A DNA stretch of 64,000 bases from Actinomycetota bacterium (GCA_947454105.1 CANGIP010000001.1:310001-374000); one strand, 5' to 3'. Counted from the stretch's first letter, positions 53,701 through 60,558 are shown. Notes: generated by a model from the letters alone, not told the origin. A program made the numbers and translations.

Positions 53701-53932
53701 CGTGGGCTGTTCCTGCAGAAATGAGCGACTGGGTGGCTTGTTCGGGCGTACCTGGGGGTGCGTCACCGCTGTCGGCGGACACCATTTTTGGTACGGCAGT
53801 GAACACGGTTGCTAGGAGCACAAGAACAATGCTCAATCCGAAGCCGCGTCGAGCCATCGAACGCAGTGTCGGTACGGAGTTTGAATTGGCTGTAGCGATA
53901 TGAGACACGATGCGCCTTTCGGTCAATGGCAT
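47708..53932 (-). CDS. Giant secreted multi-repeat surface protein (RCC1-like, Asp-box and C-terminal repeats)
   Basis: 2,074 residues from the ATG at 53932; a GTG at 53908 with GAAAGG seven bases upstream may be the real start. Signal peptide: SMARRGFGLSIVLVLLATVF, cleavage near SADSG. Then come seven RCC1-like units (ACVIINTA...CWGQNNSGQLG pattern, about 70-495), a SwmB-like domain (PFSESLSPITAPTSAFTV), a ~130-residue Thr-rich linker, 21 units of about 42 residues each with STDGGxTF Asp-box motifs, a Ser/Thr linker and three ~122-residue C-terminal repeats (KPERLLDTR...GYVTVYPCGTRPDSSN). No LPXTG is present. It is probably an extracellular adhesive or structural protein. Confidence 0.88.
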   Translation of the reverse strand: MPLTERRIVSHIATANSNSVPTLRSMARRGFGLSIVLVLLATVFTAVPKMVSADSGDAPPGTPEQATQSLISAGTAHACVIINTAQIHGGLKCWGQNNSGQLGNGSVTDSSIPVTVMDSYENPTTPLEGVVSVLALENNTCVLMNSSKVKCWGNPFSNRNGVAEAPYVNGGARYFQNATVYPVYVQSDKNWNADLTGAVSIAGNTYGACALLANGYVNCWGESTGHPWFGYEPFLVQKGICDFSNLPSAPCDTTYGYPWQPASNQQPLTNVQQINGNNQVMCFVINAKMSCLGANRSGEFATGRMTDSYASDYPEESGPSTVGIQAMAIGYRGGCGLFAVTANGGTVKCWGDNISGQLGIGVLGSLNGDPSQTWSADAVDTGIRDAVAVAGDFNTFCALLKDHSVKCWGENINSQMGLTYNENSQLTTTVSSPYLVMTDVRAVTVGRDFICYAMLNGTVKCAGNNQVGEMGIGITGGNQSTPQSVVDETGSGTLGGVGIETLAPTCSGTPTVSTDGLTITIPFSESLSPITAPTSAFTVLVNGGLVTATSIRVNGSSIEIVFSSAIGNGDTVSVSYNDPSAGNDSAAIQDSSYNDVASFGPLSATNNSTQAPTPTTQAPSTTAAPTTTTTTTTTTTVAPTTTTTTTTTTTTVAPTTTTTTTTTTTTRPPATTTTVAPTTTTTAPTTTTTTTTTVAPTTTTTVAPTTTTTTTVAPTTTTTVAPTTSSTQAPTTTQPPSNRRFNNRTTANGLGDNSVIGVYTIGNTIFVATLNGGLSISTDGGNTFTTRTTDDGLGDNTVYGVYVVGNTIYVATLNGLSISTDGGQSFTTRTTDDGLGANIVNGVYVVGNTIYVATTNGLSISTDGGQTFTNYTTTNGLGGNVVINVFVIGTTIYVATDAGLSISTDGGNTFTTRTTSDGLGNNTVNGVYVVGNTIYVATPSGLSISTNGGQSFTTRTTSNGLGGNFVNSVFVVGTTIYVATNNGLSISIDGGQTFTNYTTTNGLGDNIVYGVYVINNIVYVSTVNGLAISSSSNDPLDISFTNRTSLNGLGSDTVRQVLVIGSTVYIATFGGLSISRDGGYSFTNYTTANGLPSNLVFGVSVVGSTVYVATYGGLAISTDGGHTYTISLPGEIATGVYTIGSRVYVATYGGLYVSTDGGQTFTNYTTTNGLPSNQSFGVYAVGNRIYLATAGGLSYSTNGGTTFTTVSSADGLESNTVNAVYVDGNTIYVATDGGLSISTDGGITFTTRTTTNGLGANSVLGVYVIGGAIYAATSNGLSISTDGGITFTTLTTADGLGVNELWGVYVVGDTVYVATSSGLSISHTNGFPANVTFTNRTTTNGLPSNQISGVYVVGNTVYVAGPNGLSVSTDGGLTFTTRTTSNGLGSNSVQSVYVVGNTIYVSTSGGLSISTDGGLTFTTRTTADGLIANATRSVYVVGNTIYVSTSSGLSVSTNGGDTFTTRTTDDGLGSDDVYNVYVVGNTIYVSTSGGLSISTDGGLTFTTRTTADGLSANATRSVYVVGNTIYVSTSSGLSISTDGGLTFTTRTIADGLGSNEVSHVYVVGNTIYVSTSGGLSISTDGGLTFTTLTTADGLGSNLVGIIDAINALIYAATSDGLSISETTDGTSPSTPTTTTVAPNGSTTSTTAVPNSSTTTTTAVPNSSTTTQPNSSTTTQPNSSTTTQPNSSSTTQAPTTTQPPSSSGEEFVPLEKPERIMDTRSLDPIGKLDGTGDPLSLQVAGRKGVPNSGFVAVAMNVTVVSTEASDVGGYVTVYPCGTRPDSSNLNFITGQIVPNSVISPLSDDGKVCFYVYGKAKILADITGYFVTGFTPLPKPERLLDTRGAGKIGALDGSGAAYRLHIAGRQGLPATGLQTVAFNLTIVNGLAPDAGGYVTAYPCGTMPDSSNLNFRSGQTLPNAVIAPVSAEGDLCFYVYGSGDLLVDIFGYFTGFTTLTKPERLLDTRGGQKIGNFDGTGAVYTLRVFGNHGLPQSGVGTLGLNVTAVDGEAPDAGGYVTVFPCGTRPDSSNVNFINGQTVPNAVIAPVSADGNICIYVYGKAHILVDTAGYFSTGFEVA
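47711..48820 (-). repeat. Three C-terminal ~366-bp repeats in the giant surface protein
   Basis: Three consecutive units begin near 48820, 48455 and 48092 on the minus strand. Each encodes KPERxxDTR at the start, a Cys pair (YPCGTRPDSSN and a later CFYVYG) and a GYF-TGF end. They share the same order of motifs and similar length, so they look like tandemly duplicated cell-surface domains of a type seen in Acidimicrobiia. Confidence 0.8.
49065..51720 (-). repeat. 21 tandem ~126-bp units encoding Asp-box blades
   Basis: The unit NGLGSNTVxGVYVVGNTIYVAT followed by GLSISTDGGxTF repeats 21 times with an average of 42 residues. Units 16-20 are the most alike, suggesting recent expansion at the C-terminal end of the block. 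Unit 7 and unit 14 carry small insertions and unit 10 is shortened. Twenty-one is three times seven, the usual blade number of beta-propellers. Confidence 0.85.
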
Positions 53933-53939
53933 GAACTAT

Positions 53940-53991
53940 GTAGCAGTTCACTAAGTAGTCGTATACTACATAACTTGTAGCACGTGACTAC
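53940..53991. promoter_or_regulatory. Three GTAG-N7-CTAC operator-like sites
   Basis: Sites at 53940-53954 (GTAG-CAGTTCA-CTAA, one mismatch), 53955-53969 (GTAG-TCGTATA-CTAC) and 53977-53991 (GTAG-CACGTGA-CTAC). They lie between the giant surface protein and the divergent TetR-type gene, covering the likely promoters of both. TetR dimers typically bind palindromes of this size. Confidence 0.7.
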
Positions 53992-54061
53992 ACAAATGTC
54001 CCCAAAATGGTGCGATTTTGCGGTATTCAATAGTAAAAGTCGTCACTACAAAAGGGGTAAG

Positions 54062-54694
54062 TTGAAAGACGTGACAGCACAAAAAGGCAAAACTTCGACC
54101 GCTCGGGTGAGTCGAGCTGAAGCAATTGAACGCTTTTTAGAGGTCACAATTTCGTTGCTTTCGACAAAACCATTTCCCGATATCTCTATTCAAGAGATCG
54201 CCGAGGCCGCCGGCCTGAACCATGGCTACGTCTTTCGCTACTTCGGAACGCGTCTCGATCTTTTTGAAGCAGTGACAGTTGAAATCGCAAAGCGAGCTCG
54301 TGCCCAAGTCGAGGCAGAAGCTGAGAAGCGCAAAAAGATATCGAGCGACTTAGTGACCTTGGACTTGTCGCTCCTAGCAACGGGTCAGCAACTCACACAA
54401 CTACGTATGCGCGTGGTGATGTATTTGATTTCGTGCGGTGTTGATGCCAAACGCTTCGGGGAAGAATCAAAAAAGAATATTTTACTTTTCGCTGATTATT
54501 TTGAAACGCTCGGAATGACGCGTCGTATGGCCGAAGCAACGGCGGTTCGATCAAGTGCCTTGATTTTCACAAATAACTTCATGTCCGAGGCTTTTGGGCT
54601 CACCGAACAAGATGTGCAAGACGGATTGAAACTCAGTCTCAATGAGATAGCCAGAGCGACCGAAACTCAAAACGCACTTGGCTGGGACGCCTAG
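54062..54694 (+). CDS. TetR-family transcriptional regulator
   Basis: About 210 residues from a TTG at 54062 preceded by GGGG; a GTG at 54071 and a longer start at 53984 are alternatives, but 53984 would overlap the third operator. The helix-turn-helix is FPDISIQEIAEAAGLNHGYVFRYFGTRLDLFEAV, the TetR pattern. The remaining helical part would bind a ligand. It is divergent from the giant surface-protein gene across three palindromic sites, so it probably represses itself and that gene. Confidence 0.88.
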   Translation: MKDVTAQKGKTSTARVSRAEAIERFLEVTISLLSTKPFPDISIQEIAEAAGLNHGYVFRYFGTRLDLFEAVTVEIAKRARAQVEAEAEKRKKISSDLVTLDLSLLATGQQLTQLRMRVVMYLISCGVDAKRFGEESKKNILLFADYFETLGMTRRMAEATAVRSSALIFTNNFMSEAFGLTEQDVQDGLKLSLNEIARATETQNALGWDA

Positions 54695-54696
54695 CT

Positions 54697-55836
54697 TTAA
54701 CGTCCAGCGGTATTTGGATAGTTCATTTGCTTACCCGTGGTGCGTGAGATCAGAGCCGAATTCGGTGCGAGCAATCCACGTTTGCGTAATTCGGGCATGA
54801 CTCCTTCACCCACCCAGTAAGCCTCTTCGATATGAGGATGGCCTGACAGGATGAATTCATCAATGCCAAGTGAGTGATATTCCTCAATGCGATCAGCCAC
54901 TTCTGAATGATTACCAACTAGCGCCGTAGCGGCTCCGCTTCGTACGAGACCATAACCAGCCCAGAGGTTTGGAGCAATGGTGAGATTTTCTTTGGACCCT
55001 TTGTGTAGCGAGGCCATGCGTTGCTGGCCGATTGATGTCGTTCGAGCAAATTGATCTTGTGACTCGGCCATTCGATTGTCATCAACAAGATCAAGGAATC
55101 TTTGTGTTTCTCTCCATGCATCATCGGCGTGATCGCGAGTGATGGTATGTAAACGAATTCCAAACGTCAGTGTTCGACCTTGATCGGCTGCCAGCTGTCG
55201 CATGCGTGCAATTCGTGGCGCGATCATTGCCGGCGGTTCACCCCACATGAGATACACATCAACATGACGTGCGGCAATTTCTTCTGCGGCAGTTGAAGCT
55301 CCGCCAAAATACAACTTTGGTTGCGGGTCTGGCGCTTGACTCACAGTTGCGCCAGCAACGTTGAAATGATCTCCAGAAAAATCAAATGGTTGACCCGAGA
55401 GTGCACCACGCAAAATCGTCATGAACTCATCGGTACGCGCGTATCGCTGATCGTGGTCAAGCCAATCACCAAAACGTTGTTGCTCGTCATCGTCTCCACC
55501 CGTCACAACGTTGAGAAGCAAACGACCATCGGAGATGCGTTGAAATGTTGCGGCTTTCTGCGCAGCAATTGTTGGTGTTAATGCATTGGGACGAAATGCA
55601 ACTAAGAATTTAAGTCGTTCGGTTTCTCGTATTAGTGCTGCGGTCATCAACCACGCGTCTTCGCACGGTGTACCAGTAGGAGTGAGCACACCGTCAAAGC
55701 CAAGTTGATCAGCAGCACGCGCAACTTGCGCGATGTAATCAAGCGTTGGCGGGCGAAAGTGGCCTTCGGGGCCAAAAGGAGTGACTGTGCGACTATCGCC
55801 AGATGTAGGAAGAAACCAATGCAGTTTGAGGCTCAC
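54697..55836 (-). CDS. FMN-dependent alkanesulfonate monooxygenase-like LLM-class enzyme
   Basis: About 379 residues from the GTG at 55836 (GGGA six bases upstream); a start at 55869 is possible. The luciferase-like barrel includes KLHWFLPTSGDSRTV, GPEGHFRPPTLDYIAQVARAADQLGFDGVLTPTG, NVVTGGDDDEQQRFGDWLDHDQRYARTDEF and LYFGGASTAAEEIAARHVDVYLMWGEPP. These match SsuD, which releases sulfite from alkanesulfonates using FMNH2. No ssuE or transporter is adjacent, so sulfonate specificity is inferred. The stop lies two bases from the convergent TetR stop. Confidence 0.87.
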   Translation of the reverse strand: MSLKLHWFLPTSGDSRTVTPFGPEGHFRPPTLDYIAQVARAADQLGFDGVLTPTGTPCEDAWLMTAALIRETERLKFLVAFRPNALTPTIAAQKAATFQRISDGRLLLNVVTGGDDDEQQRFGDWLDHDQRYARTDEFMTILRGALSGQPFDFSGDHFNVAGATVSQAPDPQPKLYFGGASTAAEEIAARHVDVYLMWGEPPAMIAPRIARMRQLAADQGRTLTFGIRLHTITRDHADDAWRETQRFLDLVDDNRMAESQDQFARTTSIGQQRMASLHKGSKENLTIAPNLWAGYGLVRSGAATALVGNHSEVADRIEEYHSLGIDEFILSGHPHIEEAYWVGEGVMPELRKRGLLAPNSALISRTTGKQMNYPNTAGR

Positions 55837-55936
55837 AACATTCCCGCTTTCGTGTCGCACAGAAGTCAACCACGTTCGCCCCGCAAATTGTCAATGTGCA
55901 CATCTTCAAAATGAACAAGCAATGCAAAAAGAAGAG

Positions 55937-56479
55937 TTATGCCATCGTTGACGCCGTTTTATGCACGACTATGCAGTACACAACGGTGCTCACGATGTCG
56001 ATCGCGACCACCCAACGAACTCGAACGCTTTGTGCCCCTGCCCACATCAAGTGGCGTCCAATCGGCCGCAATGCCAAAAGCCCGATCGCCAGAGTTTTAT
56101 GGTGTGCACCTGGTTTGGCCATCCATCGTCCGATTCGACCAAGCTTCACCATGTGCTTGGGTCCATGGCGGCGTCCAATAAGAAAATGAAATGGATCGGT
56201 CATTGACAGACGCAAAGAAGCCAAAAGAACAAAGGGAATGAGTGACATCTTCCCGGCAGCCATTCCCATGAAGATGATTCGGGGGCTTAGCAACATCAAC
56301 GCCAACGGATGACTCAACAACAACGGCGTGCATGCAGTACCAATCAATGAAACACCTGACATGGCCATGATTGGAAGTGCCGTGGGATCAATGCGCTTGA
56401 TCAAAGGGCGTTCAAATCTCTTGATCAAAGTGGTATTCACGTAGAGAAAGTTTCGCAAGCCCAACTTTCGGGAGAGCAA
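55937..56479 (-). CDS. Conserved membrane protein
   Basis: 180 residues from a TTG start; the start is uncertain. Several hydrophobic segments are visible (ALPIMAMSGVSLIGTACTPLLL, LALMLLSPRIIFMGMAAGKMSLIPFVLLASLRL, TLAIGLLALRPIGRHLMWAGA, WVVAIDIVSTVVYCIVV), with basic loops such as IGRRHGPKH. The layout recalls small DedA/VTT-type membrane proteins but I cannot confirm that. It stands alone, with a TetR/LLM unit on one side and a divergent small membrane protein on the other. Confidence 0.65.
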   Translation of the reverse strand: MLSRKLGLRNFLYVNTTLIKRFERPLIKRIDPTALPIMAMSGVSLIGTACTPLLLSHPLALMLLSPRIIFMGMAAGKMSLIPFVLLASLRLSMTDPFHFLIGRRHGPKHMVKLGRIGRWMAKPGAHHKTLAIGLLALRPIGRHLMWAGAQSVRVRWVVAIDIVSTVVYCIVVHKTASTMA

Positions 56480-56540
56480 AGTTCATTGCTCTAGTAGGCA
56501 AACAACTACTGAACAAATCGAACTCAATGAACTAAAAAGT

Positions 56541-56846
56541 GTGAGATTACTTTCGAGTCAGTCTCTGAAAGATATGACTGCAATTGCCAACCCCGACCTA
56601 TCCGATATTGATGTGATCACCATGAAGCGACTCCGCCTGATGAGTTCAGTCTCAGTCGCAATCTTCGGACTGATGGGGTTGGGATTCTTCATTATTTTGC
56701 ATGGTGATGAAAAAATTTCTAGCCAGGCTCAGCACCGTCAAAATGCGGTGCTCGGAGCTAGCGGAATCGCCCTCCTAGCAGGGGGAATTGTCCTTTTAGT
56801 ACTGACCTTTTGGAGTTATTCACGGTCACTCAATCCTGCCTCGTGA
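56541..56846 (+). CDS. Small two-helix membrane protein
   Basis: 101 residues from a GTG at 56541; an ATG at 56574 is an alternative. It has two membrane helices (VSVAIFGLMGLGFFIIL and AVLGASGIALLAGGIVLLVLTFW) separated by a charged, Gln-rich loop (GDEKISSQAQHRQN). The N-terminal part is polar and Asp-rich (NPDLSDIDVITMKRLR). I do not recognise the family. It is divergent from the membrane protein at 56479. Confidence 0.6.
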   Translation: MRLLSSQSLKDMTAIANPDLSDIDVITMKRLRLMSSVSVAIFGLMGLGFFIILHGDEKISSQAQHRQNAVLGASGIALLAGGIVLLVLTFWSYSRSLNPAS

Positions 56847-56906
56847 AGCCGTGTTCGTTTAATTCAGTTGACATTGTCATTTCAAAGTGATTGCCTAAGA
56901 AGCGTT

Positions 56907-57098
56907 ATGTCTCTCCAGAACACCCCGTTGATCGCCAAGATCTCATGGCCAGTGTTCTCCTTCGCGCCTGTCAACACGTTTGCCGTGAAGCACGCAGGTA
57001 CGAAGCATGCAGCCGCCAAAGCTGCCTATATGGCAGCCGGCTTCGCAGCGGTGAATACCAAGCGTTCACCCCAGCGGCTCAGGGAGTCACTCACGTAG
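56907..57098 (+). CDS. Small protein of unknown function with its own terminator
   Basis: A 63-residue reading from the ATG at 56907: hydrophobic N-terminal part (LIAKISWPVFSFAPVNTF), then basic/Ala-rich (KHAGTKHAAAKAAYMAAGF) and a basic end (KRSPQRLRE). I do not recognise it. A strong terminator begins 30 bases after the stop, so this is probably a separate transcript, with the gene as its coding part. A non-coding RNA using that terminator is an alternative. Confidence 0.45.
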   Translation: MSLQNTPLIAKISWPVFSFAPVNTFAVKHAGTKHAAAKAAYMAAGFAAVNTKRSPQRLRESLT

Positions 57099-57127
57099 GT
57101 CACCACCAACGTCGAGAATCCTCACTG

Positions 57128-57157
57128 AGGCCGCTGGGAAATCCCAGCGGCCTTTTT
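57128..57157 (+). terminator. Strong rho-independent terminator
   Basis: AGGCCGCTGGGA pairs perfectly with TCCCAGCGGCCT around two adenines, followed by a T-run (57153-57157). It separates the small 63-residue reading from whiB. Confidence 0.92.
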
Positions 57158-57240
57158 CGTTTTCCCGACCCAATCCAACCCGTCCACCATCACACCCAAC
57201 CCAGCCAGCCCACCAACAAAACAGAGAAATTGAGAACAAC

Positions 57241-57648
57241 ATGACCATGATCCTGGAAGCCCCCCTCGACCTTGAAATCGTCGAAATCACAGAGTTCGTT
57301 GCCCTTGCCCCAGTGAAGCAAACGGCCCGCTGCGCCGATGGCAACGGCACATTGACTCCCCTCTTCTTCAGCGACGAGAACATCGACATCGCGCGCGCCA
57401 AGGCAATTTGTGCCCGGTGCGCAATTTCTACCTCATGTCTTGACGGAGCGCTTGAACGTGAAGAACCGTGGGGTGTGTGGGGAGGTGAACTCATCGAAAA
57501 CGGACGCATCGTTGTTGACCGACGACCGCGTGGCCGACCCTCGGTATTGCCTAAGCCGATTTTGGTCATTGACGAAGATCGCACAATTCGCAGTATCACG
57601 AGCGTTAGTGAACAGAAGAGTTACGAGGTGGCCATTCGCGTCGCTTGA
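57241..57648 (+). CDS. WhiB-family [4Fe-4S] transcriptional regulator
   Basis: 135 residues. The iron-sulfur ligands are Cys31, Cys57, Cys60 and Cys66 (C-x25-C-x2-C-x5-C), and GVWGG at 78-82 is the conserved turn that contacts sigma factor. A basic RRPRGRPS stretch near 94 resembles an AT-hook, as in other WhiB proteins that bind DNA. WhiB proteins exist only in actinobacteria and their phages and respond to redox or NO. The ATG follows GAGAACAAC. A GC-rich hairpin 90 bases after the stop may end the transcript. Confidence 0.95.
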   Translation: MTMILEAPLDLEIVEITEFVALAPVKQTARCADGNGTLTPLFFSDENIDIARAKAICARCAISTSCLDGALEREEPWGVWGGELIENGRIVVDRRPRGRPSVLPKPILVIDEDRTIRSITSVSEQKSYEVAIRVA

Positions 57649-57737
57649 TCTCAGCGCCCAGTGATCCATATTCATCTATTCCATGTACATCTCGGTGGTG
57701 GGCAACGCTTGACGACCCCATCACTGCACCGGGAGAT

Positions 57738-57771
57738 CCCGGCCGCAGTATCCCCCCAAACTGCGGCCGGG
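57738..57771. terminator. GC-rich hairpin downstream of whiB
   Basis: CCCGGCCGCAGT pairs perfectly with ACTGCGGCCGGG over 12 bases with a ten-base C-rich loop. No T-run follows. It lies in the 182-base gap between whiB and the ResA-like gene. Apart from this hairpin I see nothing coding in the gap. Confidence 0.65.
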
Positions 57772-57830
57772 CATCCCTGACCCACGACAACTTCAGCCCT
57801 GATCTGATCAGTGGCAACTAACCTGAACCT

Positions 57831-58436
57831 GTGGCATTGAAGTTTTCACTACAGCGACTCAATCCATTTGTCATAGCCGCTATCGCCGCAATTGCCGCAT
57901 CGGCTTGCGCAATCGTGATTATCGGATCTTTTCAACACGACTCCAACAAGACCGATGTCGTACTTGACCAACCAGGCGTGTACCAAGAACCAGGAATCGG
58001 CACCAATGCGCCTGTTGTCGGTAAGCAACTGAAACATGCCGATGTTCGAGATCTCAACGATGAGTCGGTGAATACATCAACTCTGTTTACTGATGGAAAA
58101 CCGGCGTTGATCAATTATTGGTTTTCAAATTGCCAACCGTGTAAACGTGAGATGCCCGCCCTTCAAGCGGCATTTACACAATATGGAACACAAGTGAATT
58201 TTGTCGGTATCAACACTCAAGATTCGCCAGAAATTGCGTCGTCGTTTGTTGAAGACATCGGTGTCACATACAAAATTCTGCGCGATCCCAATGGCGAATC
58301 TGTCGTAGCGAACGGTGTCTCGACATTTCCTACGACTTTCTTCGTCAATGCCGCTGGAACAATCATCAAACAAATTGCCGGCGAACTTACTGCCGATGAC
58401 ATCACTGCCGCACTCAAAGAATTAGGTGTGCCGTGA
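57831..58436 (+). CDS. Membrane-anchored thioredoxin-like protein (ResA/TlpA type)
   Basis: 201 residues from a GTG. A membrane anchor at about 12-32 (FVIAAIAAIAASACAIVII) precedes an extracytoplasmic thioredoxin fold with WFSNCQPCKREMPALQAAF (CQPC) near 105 and the cis-Pro segment GVSTFPTTFFVNAAG. Such proteins reduce disulfides outside the membrane, for example apocytochrome c. It overlaps the CcdA-like gene by four bases (GTGA), and CcdA supplies electrons to ResA, which supports the pairing. Confidence 0.9.
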   Translation: MALKFSLQRLNPFVIAAIAAIAASACAIVIIGSFQHDSNKTDVVLDQPGVYQEPGIGTNAPVVGKQLKHADVRDLNDESVNTSTLFTDGKPALINYWFSNCQPCKREMPALQAAFTQYGTQVNFVGINTQDSPEIASSFVEDIGVTYKILRDPNGESVVANGVSTFPTTFFVNAAGTIIKQIAGELTADDITAALKELGVP

Positions 58437-59284
58437 TTGCCAGCTCCGATCGTCTTTGGCTGAGCTTCGGAAGTGGATTGTTAGCGGCGGTAAATCCTTG
58501 CGGGTTTGTTTTACTTCCGACCTACCTCATGTACTTTCTCGGAGTAAGTGGCCGACCTGGTACTCAACGTGCCACCGTTCGTCGCGCGCTCTTGGTGAGT
58601 GCGGCGCTTTCGGCTGGATTCATGACTGTCTTCGTGATTGTTGGTGGTATCGGTCGTCTTTTCACCGATTGGTTAAATCAGAATGCCAAGTATGTTGCGC
58701 TTCTGATTGGTATCGCACTTGTCATTTTGGGTATTGCCATGTTGTTCGGTTATCGACTCCCATTTTCAACACCCAAACTTGAAACCGGCAAACGAGATCA
58801 AACCATTATGTCAATGTATGTCTTTGGTGTGGCGTATGCGATTGCCTCAATCGGTTGCACGCTTGGACCATTCTCAGCAACAGTTCTAGGCACAATTGAC
58901 ACCGATGGTTTCTTCCAAGGAATCATCGCTGTTGTTCTGTACGGTGTCGCGATGTCGTTGCTCATCACCACATTGACGGTCACGCTTGCTTTGGCCCAAG
59001 GTGGACTGTTGAAGTCTCTTCGAACCGGGATGAAATATGTTGAAATCGCTTCGGCGATCGTCATGATTCTCTCGGGGCTCTATCTCACGTGGTACTGGTT
59101 CAACGATATCCGCGATAAATACGATGACAACCTCACGGGACATGTCTTATCGTGGCAAGAAAAAATCGCGCAATTCATTGATGACAATCGACTGGCTCTC
59201 GCAGTTGTCTTTGCGGTCATTGTCAGCATTGCCCTCACCTACACCGTTGTTTCTCAACGACGTGAAGTGACACAAAGTTCGTGA
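58433..59284 (+). CDS. CcdA/DsbD-like transmembrane electron carrier
   Basis: 283 residues from a GTG with about seven membrane helices. One active cysteine is in AVNPCGFVLLP near 24 and the second in IASIGCTLGPFSATV near 142, matching the CcdA arrangement. It moves reducing equivalents from cytoplasmic thioredoxin to ResA-type proteins. A cytoplasmic or periplasmic C-terminal extension (DIRDKYDDNLTGHV...) and an eighth helix at the end are additional. No cytochrome c maturation genes are adjacent. Confidence 0.9.
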   Translation: MIASSDRLWLSFGSGLLAAVNPCGFVLLPTYLMYFLGVSGRPGTQRATVRRALLVSAALSAGFMTVFVIVGGIGRLFTDWLNQNAKYVALLIGIALVILGIAMLFGYRLPFSTPKLETGKRDQTIMSMYVFGVAYAIASIGCTLGPFSATVLGTIDTDGFFQGIIAVVLYGVAMSLLITTLTVTLALAQGGLLKSLRTGMKYVEIASAIVMILSGLYLTWYWFNDIRDKYDDNLTGHVLSWQEKIAQFIDDNRLALAVVFAVIVSIALTYTVVSQRREVTQSS

Positions 59285-59290
59285 TCGCTG

Positions 59291-59911
59291 ATGTTTAAAG
59301 AACTGATCAATCATCCAGACGTTGAAGAAATCGTTACCTTGCGCGGCCACCAGCTTCCACTGAACCAACGCATCGGCTTCATGGCCTATCACGGTGGTGG
59401 CCTGGAAGAAATGACCGAAATCATCGCTATGCGGGCCGCCGAACGCAGTGGAACCAGCTATTACGGTGTCCACCAACCCAAAGGGATGGAACGTCATATC
59501 CCATCTATTGAAGTTTCACCAGAATCTTCAACGCGACTCACAAGTTTCATTGAACACGTTCACACCGTTATCACGATTCATGGCTTTGGTCGTCAGGGTT
59601 ATTATTCATCGTTGCTATTAGGTGGACAACATCGAAATTTTGCTCATCATGTTGGGTCGCATTTACGTTCGCATCTACCGGCGTACAAAATCATCACCGA
59701 CATTGATGAGATTCCAAAAGAACTTCGTGGACTACACCCACGCAATCCCGTCAATCTGCCACCAGGTACTGGCGTGCAAATTGAGTTACCACCGCGTGTG
59801 CGCGGAACGACTCCCATGTTCTGGGATTGGGAAGGTCCTGCTTTGCCGCCACACACCGAATCCCTCATCAATGGATTAGTCAGTGCAGTCACAACGTGGC
59901 AAACGACGTGA
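59291..59911 (+). CDS. Poly-gamma-glutamate hydrolase-like protein (DUF867/PghP family)
   Basis: 206 residues. FMAYHGGGLEEMTEIIAMRAAERSG near 30 and VITIHGFGRQ near 95 carry the zinc-type His/Glu residues of phage PghP-like peptidases. Later it has LLLGGQHRNFAHHVGSHLRSHL and the end GTGVQIELPPRVRG, the other conserved block. The family cleaves gamma-linked glutamate polymers, but many bacterial members have unknown substrates. It lies seven bases after the CcdA-like gene and no signal peptide is seen. Confidence 0.75.
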   Translation: MFKELINHPDVEEIVTLRGHQLPLNQRIGFMAYHGGGLEEMTEIIAMRAAERSGTSYYGVHQPKGMERHIPSIEVSPESSTRLTSFIEHVHTVITIHGFGRQGYYSSLLLGGQHRNFAHHVGSHLRSHLPAYKIITDIDEIPKELRGLHPRNPVNLPPGTGVQIELPPRVRGTTPMFWDWEGPALPPHTESLINGLVSAVTTWQTT

Positions 59912-60553
59912 TTACGGAGCTAAGCGTTCAATAATCCAGTCTTGGGTTTCATCATCACGTCGATAACGAAAACGATCGTGCAAACGATTCGGACGCCCCT
60001 GCCAGAATTCAAAAACATCAGGAACAAGCAGCCAGCCACCCCAATGCGGTGGGCGCAGCACCTCTTTGCCAGCAAATTTCTCAGCGAACTCAGCATGACG
60101 CTCGTTAAGCACTTCACGACCATTAATGACTTCACTTTGTGGAGAAGCCCAAGCACCTAATTGGCTGTCGCGTGGGCGAGACGCAAAATAGGCGTCGCTT
60201 TCGTGACGCGGCAACATTTCAACAGTGCCACGTACTCGCACTTGTCGATGCAAACCAATCCAAGGGAATACTGCACTCGCTACGGGGTTCGCGTCGAGTT
60301 GTTGACCCTTTGCACTGTTGTAATTCCCAAAAAAAGTGAGACCGTCATCATCAAGGCCACGAACTAAAACAATGCGCGAGTCCGGCATGCCTTCGGCATC
60401 AATTGTGCTGATAGCCATGGCGTTTGGTTCGGGTAGTTCAGCCTCTGCTGCTTCGATGTACCACGCATGCCATTGTTGAATGGGTGACTCATCAAGATCA
60501 CCAAGATCTAGTCCTGCGGTTTCGTATTGAATACGACGATCACGCAGGTTCAT
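59912..60553 (-). CDS. pdxH: Pyridoxamine 5'-phosphate oxidase
   Basis: FMN-dependent oxidation of pyridoxamine- or pyridoxine-phosphate to PLP. 213 residues with the PdxH signatures: PNAMAISTIDAEGMPDSRIVLVRG, FFGNYNSAKGQQLDANPVAS, RQVRVRGTVEML, SRPRDSQLGAWASPQSEVI and the C-terminal EFWQGRPNRLHDRFRYRR (substrate-binding Arg and His). Compare the PPOX-class protein at 9.4 kb, which lacks these. It follows serS on the same strand after five bases. The PLP decarboxylase elsewhere in the window would use its product. Confidence 0.95.
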   Translation of the reverse strand: MNLRDRRIQYETAGLDLGDLDESPIQQWHAWYIEAAEAELPEPNAMAISTIDAEGMPDSRIVLVRGLDDDGLTFFGNYNSAKGQQLDANPVASAVFPWIGLHRQVRVRGTVEMLPRHESDAYFASRPRDSQLGAWASPQSEVINGREVLNERHAEFAEKFAGKEVLRPPHWGGWLLVPDVFEFWQGRPNRLHDRFRYRRDDETQDWIIERLAP

Positions 60554-60558
60554 CGTGT

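Noticed and set aside
56891-57244. 117-codon plus-strand frame overlapping the small 63-residue reading
   Set aside because: It runs through the strong terminator at 57128-57157 into the whiB leader.
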